Of a DNA stretch of 64,000 nucleotides, positions 1 through 8,194 are shown one piece after another. A program made the position numbers and the translations under genes. The stretch spans positions 186,001-250,000 of the forward strand of contig NZ_CP079194.1 in NCBI RefSeq assembly GCF_019297855.1. The letters are read 5' to 3'. How positions within the stretch are numbered: position 1 is the stretch's first letter; the number at the start of each line of letters is the position of its first letter. This DNA comes from Gymnodinialimonas ceratoperidinii (GTDB lineage Bacteria > Pseudomonadota > Alphaproteobacteria > Rhodobacterales > Rhodobacteraceae). The notes below the pieces were generated by a model, which saw only the letters and a list, made by a program, of their open reading frames with translations, did not search any database and was not told where the DNA came from.

Positions 1-194
1 AGAAAGGCGAGCGGCGGCACGAAGCTTAGCAGGTCTTCGATCCACGCGGTCTTCATCGCCTGGCTGCTGCCGACCGCGAAATAGATCGCCGTCACGATGG
101 ACGCGAGCGCGATGATCCACAGGACTTCCAGCCAGCGGGCGCGGTGCAGGGCGTCCTTCTGCTCTTCGGGCATGGTTTGGATGGACTGGCTCAT
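1..194 (-). CDS. Cation transporter (CDF-like), N-terminal part only
   Basis: The reading frame runs off the left edge; 64 residues are visible. It begins MSQSIQTMPEE, has one membrane segment (WIIALASIVTAIYFAVG) and then SSQAMKTAWIEDLLSFVPP, a sequence I associate with a group of cation diffusion facilitator-type efflux proteins of Rhodobacterales. Its ATG overlaps the stop of the upstream solute-binding gene (ATGA), so the two are probably translated together. The metal specificity cannot be told from this piece. Family call is tentative because the HD metal-binding motifs lie outside the window. Confidence 0.6.
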   Translation of the reverse strand, partial: MSQSIQTMPEEQKDALHRARWLEVLWIIALASIVTAIYFAVGSSQAMKTAWIEDLLSFVPPLAF

Positions 195-1021
195 GACAGC
201 GCCTCACGCAGTTGCGCTCCGATGCTGTCGGCCTCGCGCCGGAGGAACCGCTCAAGCCGCATGAGCCAAGCGTTCTCGCCCTGCCTCACGGCCATGACAT
301 GGGCCGCGCGGCGAAGCTCTGTCTCGGTCGGGCGGAGGCCGTTGGCGAGGAGCAACCAATGGGGCGCGACGGCGAAATCCACATCGTCGGTCCATTGGGT
401 CACCGGGTTGGCGCCTTCGCGTCGGACGGCCTCGGTCATCGGCAGATCGCGCGGGACGAAAACCGTCTGGTTCTCGAGATCGTAGGGTCCGTCGATGTTC
501 AGCCGCGCCCCGATGACGATGGCTTCTTCGAAATAGGCATAGCTGGGCGCGGCCCCCACGATTGGCGTGACGGTGCTGCGGTCGAAGCCGCCGATGGCGA
601 GGTTGATGTCTCCTTCCTCCAGCCCCCTGAGCGCTGACGCCGCATCGAGGTGCACCCACTCGATGCTCACGCCCAATTCCTCGGCGAAAGCGCGCACGAG
701 GTCGGCCTCCACGCCTGCGGGTTCCTCTTCGCTTTCTACCGCGACCCAAGGGGGGTTTTCCGAGACGGCGACGGTCATCTCGCCTTCCGACAGAACGGTA
801 TCGAGCGTGTTCTCCGCATCGCGCGGGAACTGGAAGCCGTTGCAGGCCGCCAACATGCTGCACAATCCGATCAGAGCCAGAAGCCGCGCGAAAACCGAGC
901 CTTGCGTAGCCCTGCCATAGCGAGGACCGGACGAGCGGGATCGGTTGAAATTCACATTCCGGAGCAGGGTGAGTGAGATCCGGGGAGACTTGGCACCCGG
1001 GCGTATGCAAGAGGTCGTCAT
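191..1021 (-). CDS. Transporter substrate-binding lipoprotein (amino-acid type, SBP family 3)
   Basis: Periplasmic solute-binding domain (EGEMTVAVSENPPW, then GVEADLVRAFAEELG, then GLEEGDINLAIGGFDR), as in family 3 binding proteins for amino acids and related small ligands. A lipobox-like LAAC follows a hydrophobic stretch (LLALIGLCSMLAAC), so it is probably a lipoprotein anchored in the inner membrane. The start is uncertain: ATG at 1021 has a well spaced GGAG but leaves about 45 residues before the hydrophobic stretch; a GTG at 955 would shorten this. It overlaps the cation transporter downstream by 4 bases. No ABC permease or ATPase genes are next to it, so it may serve as a sensor or modulator instead of a classical ABC component. 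Confidence 0.75.
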   Translation of the reverse strand: MTTSCIRPGAKSPRISLTLLRNVNFNRSRSSGPRYGRATQGSVFARLLALIGLCSMLAACNGFQFPRDAENTLDTVLSEGEMTVAVSENPPWVAVESEEEPAGVEADLVRAFAEELGVSIEWVHLDAASALRGLEEGDINLAIGGFDRSTVTPIVGAAPSYAYFEEAIVIGARLNIDGPYDLENQTVFVPRDLPMTEAVRREGANPVTQWTDDVDFAVAPHWLLLANGLRPTETELRRAAHVMAVRQGENAWLMRLERFLRREADSIGAQLREALS

Positions 1022-1167
1022 GCTATGCTCCGCTATCAAGGCTGTAGTAGACCAACCGGGAGTCCGCGGGATTGTTCCTCAATGATCTGCGGCGCTTGGC
1101 GGGAAGCGAAGCCTCAACCCGAGGAGGTTTCGCGGGCCGGGATAACGCCGATCCTGAATGCGCGCGC

Positions 1168-1815
1168 CTACACCTGCGGCGGCTTGGCGTAGGGCAGATG
1201 CCCCGTCTTCATCCAGACGCGCGCGCCGTTGGGGCCGGCCGTGGCGTCGAGTGACGCTGTTTCCGGCAGCCGCAGCCAGCTTCTCTTGCGCAGCACGTCG
1301 CTGCCCTCGGAGAGGCTGCCGTCCAGCACCAGCACCTCGGCGCCGCCCTCCGCCGGGTCCGACAACGACGCGCCTGCCGCGAGGTCGTGAAAGGTCACCG
1401 TCTCGAAGGCATCCTCATGCAGGATCGTTTGCGGCCCCCCGGCGCGCATGTCTTTCCGAAACTGCGTCCGGTCGGACATGTCGAACTGCCAGAGCTTCAC
1501 GAAGATGATGCAGCCCTCCTCGGCCCCCGGCGTATGGGAGGTGGTGGGCGGGTTTCGGACATATGTGCCGGCCGGATAATCGCCGTGCTCGTCCTGAAAG
1601 ACGCCCTCGAGAACGATGAACTCTTCGCCGCCCGTGTGCGTATGAGCCGAAAACTTCGAGCCCGGCGCGTAACGCACGATGGAGGTCGCGCGGGCGACCT
1701 CGCCGCCGATGCGATCCAGCATGCGACGCTCCACCCCCGGCATCGGCGAGGCGATCCACTCCAGTTGATCGGAATGCACGACGACACGCTTGGTGAAGTC
1801 AGCGTTGATATCCAT
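1168..1815 (-). CDS. ChrR-like cupin domain protein
   Basis: 215 residues from the ATG at 1815; an open frame continues upstream but has no family similarity. A cupin fold with candidate metal ligands His58, His60, Glu64/65 and His94 is visible in [21 protein letters not shown] and TTSHTPG. This matches the C-terminal cupin (anti-ECF sigma/ChrR-like, also called cupin_7) of the zinc anti-sigma factor ChrR, but the N-terminal HxxxCxxC anti-sigma zinc domain is absent and no sigma factor gene is next to it. It may therefore be a stand-alone metal-binding enzyme or sensor. The second half looks like a degenerate second cupin ([12 protein letters not shown]). Confidence 0.75.
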   Translation of the reverse strand: MDINADFTKRVVVHSDQLEWIASPMPGVERRMLDRIGGEVARATSIVRYAPGSKFSAHTHTGGEEFIVLEGVFQDEHGDYPAGTYVRNPPTTSHTPGAEEGCIIFVKLWQFDMSDRTQFRKDMRAGGPQTILHEDAFETVTFHDLAAGASLSDPAEGGAEVLVLDGSLSEGSDVLRKRSWLRLPETASLDATAGPNGARVWMKTGHLPYAKPPQV

Positions 1816-1947
1816 TGGCTGAACCCTTCCAGATTGGACCGCGATCCTACCGTTGAGTTTACCGCTCCCACAAGCGCCCGAACGCCCGTTGCGTGGCCGC
1901 TGTGTTTGCCGCAAACAGGCGGGGCAATTGCTTGAGGGACCGACCGC

Positions 1948-2298
1948 ATGGCCGTGAAACGTTTGCTGACCGAATTTGGCATGGGCAGCTCCCTGCGTCG
2001 GCAGGATTACACGCAAGCCGCCGAGCGCGCCGTGAAGGATGCGCTGTGGCACAATTCGATCAATCTCGCGGAGCTGTTCGGCAAGCAGAAGGAAGAGATG
2101 CAGATCACGGTCGAGGTCGGCGTCCAGCAGCCCGATGCGCTGGAGACGGACCGGATCGCGGCGATCTTCCCCTACGGGCAGGTGACAGTGGTGCCGCGCA
2201 AGGGCGGGCTGGACGTGCCACGCGATGACGGCGGCAACCCCACGGTGATTGCCAACGTGGCGATCTCGGTCGCGCTGGACCTGGGAGAGAGCGCATGA
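1948..2298 (+). CDS. Lin0512 family protein, copy 1
   Basis: 116 residues with the family signature near the N terminus ([20 protein letters not shown]) and the central [10 protein letters not shown] motif. Lin0512 proteins (TIGR02058) are small conserved proteins of unknown function. The ATG at 1948 follows a purine-rich stretch (gagggaccgac). The stop overlaps the start of the second copy (ATGA at 2295), so both are translated from one message and may form a hetero-oligomer. No catalytic residues can be named. Confidence 0.75.
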   Translation: MAVKRLLTEFGMGSSLRRQDYTQAAERAVKDALWHNSINLAELFGKQKEEMQITVEVGVQQPDALETDRIAAIFPYGQVTVVPRKGGLDVPRDDGGNPTVIANVAISVALDLGESA

Positions 2299-2642
2299 GC
2301 GAGCAACGTTTCATCATCGAGATGGGTATGGGCAATGACCAATACGGTCAGGATTATACCAAGGCCGCCGCGCGCGCGATCGAGGATGCGATCCGCCACT
2401 CCGCGATCCCGATGTTCGATGCCACGGGCCTGTCTCACGAGGACATGCGGGTGCAGGTGACCGTCGGCGTGCAGCAGCCGGACCGTGTAGATTGCGCGGC
2501 ATTGGCGGCGAAGCTGCCGCGCGGGCGCGCGACGGTGCGCGCGGTCGAGGGCGGGTTGGACGTGGAGAACCCGGACACCGGCAAGATCCTCGTGATCGCC
2601 TCCGCCGCGGTCGAGGCGTTTCTGCCCAAGCAATCCGACTAG
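2295..2642 (+). CDS. Lin0512 family protein, copy 2
   Basis: 115 residues, clearly paralogous to the gene just upstream: [20 protein letters not shown] and [11 protein letters not shown] align with the same blocks of copy 1. Function unknown. The 4-base overlap with copy 1 and equal length suggest an old tandem duplication kept as a pair. A TetR-type regulator follows on the same strand about 60 bases downstream. Confidence 0.75.
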   Translation: MSEQRFIIEMGMGNDQYGQDYTKAAARAIEDAIRHSAIPMFDATGLSHEDMRVQVTVGVQQPDRVDCAALAAKLPRGRATVRAVEGGLDVENPDTGKILVIASAAVEAFLPKQSD

Positions 2643-2702
2643 CGCCGGGACGTGCCTCGGGTTATCGGCGGCAAAGTTGACAGGGCGACAAACCCCGTGG
2701 AT

Positions 2703-3278
2703 ATGTCGCCCATGACCTCCCTCTCCGAAAAAGAGCGCCAGATTGCGGCCGCCGCCCTGCGTGTGTTTGCGCGCTACGGGCTCAAGCGGACCACGATGAA
2801 CGACATCGCGGAAGAGGCCGGGGTCGTGCGCCAGACCCTGTACAATGTCTTTGCCAACAAGGACGAAGTCATCCACGGCACGCTTCTGTTCTATACGGAG
2901 ATGCTGCGCCAGCAGACGAAAGAGGCGTGGGACGGCGAGCAAGACCTCGGCCGGAAGCTCGACCTGTTGTTCAAACACTACATTCTCGCGTCCTGGGACA
3001 CCGTTCGCGCCACCCCTGACGCGGGCGATCTCGAGTCCGGGACCCACGTCGCCGCGAAACGCGCCATGGCAGAGGCCGACGCCGCGATGGAAGAGATGCT
3101 GACAGAGCTGTTCGCGCCCTACACCGAGGCCCTGGAACGCAACGGCCATCACCTCCCGGACTTCGCCGCACTGGTCAATGCTGTGGTCATGGCCTTGAAG
3201 CACCGAATCGAGGATCGGGACGTGCTGCTCAAGCGCCTCGGCTCACTTCGGACGATGGTGCTTTCGGCAGTCGCCTGA
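2703..3278 (+). CDS. TetR/AcrR family transcriptional regulator
   Basis: Helix-turn-helix of the TetR type at residues about 10-57 (AALRVFARYGLKRTTMNDIA then VVRQTLYNVFANKDEV). Start taken at the ATG at 2703; another ATG lies 9 bases later. The C-terminal ligand domain (LGRKLDLLFKHYILASWDT onward) has no recognisable ligand. It sits directly upstream of, and in the same direction as, the iorA/iorB-like molybdenum hydroxylase genes, and an inverted repeat in their promoter is a likely target. I infer substrate-dependent control of those genes. Confidence 0.85.
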   Translation: MSPMTSLSEKERQIAAAALRVFARYGLKRTTMNDIAEEAGVVRQTLYNVFANKDEVIHGTLLFYTEMLRQQTKEAWDGEQDLGRKLDLLFKHYILASWDTVRATPDAGDLESGTHVAAKRAMAEADAAMEEMLTELFAPYTEALERNGHHLPDFAALVNAVVMALKHRIEDRDVLLKRLGSLRTMVLSAVA

Positions 3279-3285
3279 GCCTCAC

Positions 3286-3325
3286 TTGGACATGTGTTGA
3301 CTATTTGTCCAATCGGGCCAATATT
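3286..3325 (+). promoter_or_regulatory. Promoter and candidate TetR operator upstream of iorA
   Basis: An inverted repeat TTGGACA (3286-3292) / TGTCCAA (3306-3312), perfect over 7 bases with a 13-base spacer, surrounds a good -35 hexamer TTGACT (3297-3302). AATATT at 3320-3325, 17 bases further, fits a -10. A regulator bound there would cover the -35 box. The neighbouring TetR gene is the obvious candidate; this is inference. Confidence 0.5.
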
Positions 3326-3351
3326 CGGATCGGAACAGCGAAAGATCCGAC

Positions 3352-3810
3352 ATGCGATTGAATGTGAATGGCGAGACCCGTGAAGTCGACGTCGCCCCCG
3401 ATATGCCCCTGCTTTGGGTGCTCCGCGAGGAATTGAACCTCCCCGGCACGCGGTACGGTTGCGGGGTCGCGCAATGCGGCGCCTGCACGGTTCACATCGA
3501 CGGTCAGGCAATGCGATCATGCCAGATGCCCGTCGGCGACCTTGAGGGCGCAGAGATCACGACGGTCGAAGGGCTTGGGGAGGCGGGCACCCTCCACGCC
3601 CTTCAGCAGGCATGGATCACCCATCAGGTCGCGCAATGCGGGTACTGCCAGAGCGGGCAGATCATGCAGGCGGCGGACCTTCTGTCGACGACACCCAATC
3701 CGACAGACGAGGACATCGACTTCGCCATGTCGGGAAACCTCTGCCGCTGTGGCACCTACCCGCGCATCCGCGCGGCGATCCACGCCGCCGCGCGCGCCTT
3801 GGAGGGCTGA
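3352..3810 (+). CDS. iorA: (2Fe-2S) small subunit of molybdenum hydroxylase (isoquinoline 1-oxidoreductase alpha type)
   Basis: 152 residues. The N-terminal plant-type ferredoxin cluster is made by Cys37, Cys42, Cys45 and Cys57 ([17 protein letters not shown]), and the second cluster by Cys96, Cys99, Cys131 and Cys133 ([20 protein letters not shown]), exactly the xanthine oxidase small-subunit pattern. It passes electrons from the molybdenum site of the large subunit encoded 3 bases downstream. No FAD subunit gene is present, which is characteristic of the IorAB/aldehyde-oxidising type that uses another acceptor such as a cytochrome. The true substrate (N-heterocycle or aldehyde) is not known. 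Confidence 0.9.
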   Translation: MRLNVNGETREVDVAPDMPLLWVLREELNLPGTRYGCGVAQCGACTVHIDGQAMRSCQMPVGDLEGAEITTVEGLGEAGTLHALQQAWITHQVAQCGYCQSGQIMQAADLLSTTPNPTDEDIDFAMSGNLCRCGTYPRIRAAIHAAARALEG

Positions 3811-3813
3811 GCC

Positions 3814-6054
3814 ATGAGCAAGTTGAGAACCTTCGGCCGACGCGCGTTTCTCGTCGGCTCCGCCGCCGTCGCAGGTGGCGTGGCCTTCGGCGCCTATCTG
3901 GTGGCCCGCGACCCCGAGAACCCGAACCTGCAGGACTTGGCCGAGGGCGAAGCCTCGTTCAATCCCTGGGTGCGGATCGATGCCTCCGGCGTGACATTGA
4001 TCACGCCCCATGCCGACGTGGGACAGGGCGCAAGCTCCATGCAAGCCGCCCTGATCGCCGAGGAGATGGACCTTGAATGGGGCGGGTTCGAGATCGACTT
4101 CGGCCGCCCGTCGCCGGCCTATTGGAACACCGCCATGGCAGCCGACGGCGCCCCCGTTCTGCCGTGGGACAACAGCATCGGCGCGCGGGCGATGCGGGCT
4201 TCCGTCGACGGGGTGATCAAGGTCTTGGGGGTGCAACTGACCGGCGGCTCGTCCTCGACCCCCGACAGCTACGTGAAATTGCGTGAGGCAGGCGCCATGG
4301 CGCGCGAGACGCTGAAGCAGGCCGCCGCCGCGCGCACCGGGATCGCCGTGGCCGAGATGCGGACCGAGGCGGGCGCCGTGCATCTGCCCGACGGCACCGT
4401 GATCCCCTACACCGACCTCGCTTCAGATGCCGCGCAGATCGAGCCTGTGCGGGACACGCCTCTGCGCGACCCGTCTGAATGGCGGCTGGTCGGCCACGAG
4501 ATGCCGCGCCTCGACATTGTCGCGAAGTCGACGGGTCAGCCGCTTTACGGCATCGACCTCGAAGTGCCCGGTATGGTGCGCGCCAGCGTCCGGATGAACC
4601 CGCGCAAAGGGGGCGTCTTGAACGGCTTTGACGCCTCAAACGCCGAAAACATGCCGGGCGTGGAGCGTATCGTCGAGATCCCGGGCGGCGTGGCCGTGGT
4701 GGCTTCGAACACGTGGTACGCGATGCAGGCATTGGATGCGATTTCCTACGAGTGGGGCCGGGCGCCCTATGCCAGCGAGCAGGCCGACCATTGGGCCGCG
4801 CTGGAGCGCAGCTTTACCGAGGACCATCTGGACAAGGAGTGGCTGAACCTGGGCGACGTTGATGCTACCGCGCCCGGGACCGAGCAGTTGGAGGCCGAAT
4901 ACCGCGCCCCCTACGTCGCCCATCAGCCGCTGGAGCCGCTCAACGCCATCGTTCTGGTGGAAGACGATCGGGTGCAGGTCTGGACCGCGCATCAACTGCC
5001 GCGCTACCTGCAAAAACAGGTCGCCGACATCACCGGCCACGATCCCGATCAGGTCGTGCTGCACAACCAATACGCGGGCGGCTCGTTCGGGCATCGCTTG
5101 GAGTTCGAATACGTCAGACAGACCGCCCAGGTCGCGCTGCAGCTTCGTGGCACGCCAGTTAAGGTTATTTACAGCCGAGAGACCGATTTTTCGCAAGATT
5201 TTCCAAGGCAGATCACCATGGGCCGGCTGCGCGGTGCCGTGCAGGACGGACGCGTGATCAGCTTCGACGCGCAGGTCGCCTCGCCCTCGGTCGCGCGGTC
5301 CCAGATGGGTCGGATCGGCCAAACCGTGCCCGGCCCCGACAGCCAGATCGCAGCCGGCGTCTGGCAGCAGCCTTACGGGTTCGAGAACACCCGCGTGCGC
5401 ACCTATGCGGTCGAGGGTCTGTCTCCCGTTTCCTCCTGGCGCTCCGTCGGTGCCTCGGCAAACGGCTTCCTGTCCGAGGGTTTTCTGGACGAGTTGATCC
5501 ATGCGGCGGGCGCCGACCCGTTGGAGGAACGCCTTCGGCTCTGCACGCTCGACCCGGTCAGCCGTCAGGTGCTCGAGGCGGTTGGCGATATGGCCAACTG
5601 GGGCGAGGCGCTGCCTGCCGGCACCGGGCGCGGTGTCGCGCTGGTCCATGCCTTTGGCGTGCCCTGCGCCGAGGTTGTCGAGGTGACGAACACCGATGAC
5701 GGCATCCGGCTCGACCGTGTCTGGGTTGCGGCCAATGTCGGAAAGATCATTGATCCGGTAAATTTCGAGAACAACGTCAAAGGCGGCGTCATCTGGGGTC
5801 TCGGCCACGCGATCAATTGCGAGATCACCTATACGGACGGCGTGGCGGACCAGACGAATTTCCACTCCCACGAGGGGATGCGGATGTATCAGACGCCCGA
5901 AATCTTCGTGCGCGGTCTGGAAAACGGCGCGGTGCGCGGCATCGGAGAGCCCCCTGTTTCCCCCGCCGCCCCCGCCTTGGCCAATGCGATCTTCGCCGCG
6001 ACCGGGCAGCGCATCCGCGAGATGCCATTCTGGAACCACGTGAACTTCGTCTGA
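3814..6054 (+). CDS. iorB: Molybdopterin-binding large subunit of molybdenum hydroxylase (isoquinoline 1-oxidoreductase beta type)
   Basis: 746 residues. The N terminus has a twin-arginine-like leader (FGRRAFLVGSAAVAGG), so the enzyme is probably exported folded or membrane-tethered with the small subunit. It has the xanthine dehydrogenase-family molybdopterin domains (THADVGQGASSMQAALIAEE; AGGSFGHRLEFEYV; SWRSVGASANGFLSEGFLDE) and the C-terminal GIGEPPVSPAAPALANAIF segment of the family. It follows iorA after 3 bases, so they form one transcript. Gene symbol is by family type; the substrate in this organism is not established. Confidence 0.88.
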   Translation: MSKLRTFGRRAFLVGSAAVAGGVAFGAYLVARDPENPNLQDLAEGEASFNPWVRIDASGVTLITPHADVGQGASSMQAALIAEEMDLEWGGFEIDFGRPSPAYWNTAMAADGAPVLPWDNSIGARAMRASVDGVIKVLGVQLTGGSSSTPDSYVKLREAGAMARETLKQAAAARTGIAVAEMRTEAGAVHLPDGTVIPYTDLASDAAQIEPVRDTPLRDPSEWRLVGHEMPRLDIVAKSTGQPLYGIDLEVPGMVRASVRMNPRKGGVLNGFDASNAENMPGVERIVEIPGGVAVVASNTWYAMQALDAISYEWGRAPYASEQADHWAALERSFTEDHLDKEWLNLGDVDATAPGTEQLEAEYRAPYVAHQPLEPLNAIVLVEDDRVQVWTAHQLPRYLQKQVADITGHDPDQVVLHNQYAGGSFGHRLEFEYVRQTAQVALQLRGTPVKVIYSRETDFSQDFPRQITMGRLRGAVQDGRVISFDAQVASPSVARSQMGRIGQTVPGPDSQIAAGVWQQPYGFENTRVRTYAVEGLSPVSSWRSVGASANGFLSEGFLDELIHAAGADPLEERLRLCTLDPVSRQVLEAVGDMANWGEALPAGTGRGVALVHAFGVPCAEVVEVTNTDDGIRLDRVWVAANVGKIIDPVNFENNVKGGVIWGLGHAINCEITYTDGVADQTNFHSHEGMRMYQTPEIFVRGLENGAVRGIGEPPVSPAAPALANAIFAATGQRIREMPFWNHVNFV

Positions 6055-6132
6055 CCCCGCCGCGACAGGCTTTGGCTTTGCGCGAATCGACTTGTCTGCA
6101 AGGCTGTCGAAGGACATTCAGCGGGGCCCAAG

Positions 6133-7065
6133 ATGACGCCAGAGATCCACGCGGCGCTGCAGTCGGTCGGCCATGCCGTGACCTTCGATAGCGGAGAGAC
6201 CCTGCGCGAACGCGGGGCCTTTGCGCCGGATTTGCTGTTCATCGAGACGGGTGAGGTGAGCTGCATCCTCTCGGAAAGTGACGCCCCTCCCTTGACTGTC
6301 GGCCCCGGCGCGATCGTGGGAGAGATCGGCTTCCTCACCGGCCAGGGCGCCACCGCGACCCTGCGCGCGATTGGCCCGGTCACGGCGCTCTCGCTCGACG
6401 CGCGGGCCTTGCAACGGTTGCGGAAGGACGCGCCCGCGGTGGCCTCCGACGTGCTGCGTCATCTCGCGAGGCTGTTGCGCGCGCGCACGGCGGAAAATGA
6501 GGCTGCGATCCCCGTCATGGATGCCGATGACCGTATCGACGTCGTGCGATGCTCCACCCTCGATCAAAGGCGGACCGCGCAGCGCGTGCGCTATGATGTG
6601 TTGTGCCTGGAGAGCGGGCAGGGATCGCCCGACGCGGACGATGAGGAAGGCGTAATCACCGACGATCTCGACGCCTCGGGCACGTCCTTCATTGCCTTCA
6701 CCGGCGTGCAGGCTGTCGGCACGATGCGGCTGAATTTTGGCTCCGATGTTGGCGAGAATTACAACGCATTACAAGGAGTTGGCGGCGCGGAGGCGGACCT
6801 CGACAAGCTCGCGGTGATCAGCGCTGTCGCTGTTTTCGAAGCCTACCGAACCGAGCAGATCTATGGCCAGTTTTTCACCGCGATCCGCACCTTCGCGCAG
6901 GCTTCCGGCGCCGAGGCGCTCTATATGACCTGCCCGCCCGAGCACGAGCACCTCCTCACCGCCCACGGCTTCAACCGACAGCGTGGCGAAGCCCCCTCGC
7001 CGGGGCCGCGCGAGCTTTCCATGGTGCTCGCGCCGCTGAGCTTGCCGGAAATTTCCGACGATTAA
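6133..7065 (+). CDS. Cyclic nucleotide-binding domain fused to a GNAT-type N-acyltransferase
   Basis: 310 residues in two parts. Residues about 20-115 form a cNMP-binding/CRP-like domain (LLFIETGEVSCILSES, GPGAIVGEIGFLTGQGATATLRAI). Residues about 135-300 resemble the acyl-homoserine-lactone-synthase/N-acyl amino acid synthase branch of GNAT enzymes (RVRYDVLCLESGQGSPDADD, then GTMRLNFGSDVG, then LDKLAVISAVAVFEAYR). This suggests an acyltransferase gated by a cyclic nucleotide or other small effector. There is no helix-turn-helix, so it is not a Crp-type regulator. Substrate unknown. It is the last intact gene before the truncated motB stub. Confidence 0.75.
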   Translation: MTPEIHAALQSVGHAVTFDSGETLRERGAFAPDLLFIETGEVSCILSESDAPPLTVGPGAIVGEIGFLTGQGATATLRAIGPVTALSLDARALQRLRKDAPAVASDVLRHLARLLRARTAENEAAIPVMDADDRIDVVRCSTLDQRRTAQRVRYDVLCLESGQGSPDADDEEGVITDDLDASGTSFIAFTGVQAVGTMRLNFGSDVGENYNALQGVGGAEADLDKLAVISAVAVFEAYRTEQIYGQFFTAIRTFAQASGAEALYMTCPPEHEHLLTAHGFNRQRGEAPSPGPRELSMVLAPLSLPEISDD

Positions 7066-7119
7066 GCCTCTGTTCACGCCGATGCCGTAAAGCTTCTTCG
7101 ACCCATCAGGAGCTGCGCC

Positions 7120-7236
7120 ATGGCGGACAACGAACTTCGCCCGATAATCATCAAGAAGAAGAAGGTGATCGCGGGCGGCGGCCACCACGGCGGCGCGTGG
7201 AAAGTTGCTATGACGTCCCTTTCCTTGGTTCGTTAG
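7120..7236 (+). pseudogene. motB: motB 5' remnant (flagellar stator), truncated
   Basis: An ATG with a good ribosome binding site (caggag, 7 bases upstream) opens a 38-codon frame whose first 30 residues (MADNELRPIIIKKKKVIAGG, then GHHGGAWKVA) are the cytoplasmic N terminus of MotB. In intact MotB this runs straight into the YADFVTAMMAFF membrane helix; here the sequence changes to MTSLSLVR and stops at 7236. No later part of MotB is recognisable downstream. I read this as a rearrangement breakpoint near 7213. An intact motB may exist elsewhere in the genome. Confidence 0.75.
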
Positions 7237-7430
7237 CGTGTTTTTTCCACGCTGTTCACGGTCCGGCGTCCGGTTAGCGGCCGCCGATCGAAGCGTCATT
7301 CTGACGGGTGTGGTCTGATGTTGTCGCGAACCACGCCACCTCATCGGGTGCGGGTTCTTTCTGGGGGCAAAGCCTAAACAACGTCCTAACCGTCTCCGCC
7401 CCAATGCGGAGGATTTGAACGGTCTTTGAT

Positions 7431-7775
7431 CTAGCGGCGCAGAGAGGTGGTGGAGGACTTCGGCAGACCCTTCTGGGGCCGCCCATCGGCGTTATAGGTC
7501 GTCAGCTCCGATGACCGCGCCGACTGCAGGTGACCGCGCGCCGCCGCGATCCCGGATTTCGCCGCGAGCAAGAGACGGGCATTGCGGGCCGCGGTGGACT
7601 GAATTCGCTTCACATCTTCCACGTCGCCGCCGTCACGTCGCAGCCGCTCGAACGCGCGTTCCAGCACCGGGGCCATCCGCCCGAGCGTCTTCAGATCTCC
7701 GGCCAGCAAGGCGTCATGCTGTTGCTGCAGCAGCTCGGACAGGCTCTCGACGGCAGGTTTGCGCCGCCCGATCAT
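7431..7775 (-). CDS. flgN: FlgN-like flagellar protein
   Basis: 114 residues, mostly alpha-helical (LSELLQQQHDALLAGDLKTL; IQSTAARNARLLLAAKSGIA), with the size and helical pattern of FlgN-type chaperones for hook-associated proteins FlgK/FlgL. The start overlaps the stop of the flgJ-like gene by 4 bases (ATGA). Similarity in this family is low, so the name rests partly on the flagellar neighbourhood (flgJ-like, fliK, flgD, motB remnant). Confidence 0.6.
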   Translation of the reverse strand: MIGRRKPAVESLSELLQQQHDALLAGDLKTLGRMAPVLERAFERLRRDGGDVEDVKRIQSTAARNARLLLAAKSGIAAARGHLQSARSSELTTYNADGRPQKGLPKSSTTSLRR

Positions 7776-8083
7776 TGGGCCGCCTCCGCCCGGCGGACGA
7801 GCGAATCAAAGATCGATTCCGCCAGCCCCAGCCCCCCGCGCGCCGAGAGGGCATTGGCATGTTCGTTCAGCAACATCGAGCTGAACTGGGCCTCCCCGAT
7901 GCCGCCGCCGAAACTCTCCTCGCCGCGCGCTTCACCGAATCCCGCATGTTTCAACATCTCCGACAGGAACGCGGCCTCCAGCTCCATGGCGACAGCTCGC
8001 AATTCGGCATGGGGGTCTGCCTGGGGAGGGCTTTGCAACGGCAAGTTCGGGGATACTGGCGGTGGGGTCATCTGAAGCGTCAT
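7772..8083 (-). CDS. flgJ: FlgJ-like rod-binding protein
   Basis: 103 residues containing the rod-binding domain (AMELEAAFLSEMLKHAGFGE ... GGIGEAQFSSMLLNEHANAL ... GGLGLAESIFDSLV). It corresponds to the N-terminal half of enterobacterial FlgJ, lacking the muramidase half, as is usual in alphaproteobacteria. It caps or scaffolds the flagellar rod in the periplasm. It is transcribed leftwards with flgN, divergent from fliK. Confidence 0.8.
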   Translation of the reverse strand: MTLQMTPPPVSPNLPLQSPPQADPHAELRAVAMELEAAFLSEMLKHAGFGEARGEESFGGGIGEAQFSSMLLNEHANALSARGGLGLAESIFDSLVRRAEAAQ

Positions 8084-8194
8084 GATTTATCTCGCATTCG
8101 AGGGATTACGCAGACTTTGGCAGAGGCGCGTAAATAAATCGTAAGGGGATTGGCGCTAGACAGGAGGGAGACACAACTAGCACGGACAGCCAGA

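Noticed and set aside
4636..6117. 493-codon minus-strand frame opposite iorB
   Set aside because: Antisense shadow of the molybdenum hydroxylase large subunit.
7274..7486. 70-codon minus-strand frame after the motB remnant
   Set aside because: Overlaps the flgN 3' end out of frame, with no motif; treated as non-coding junction sequence.
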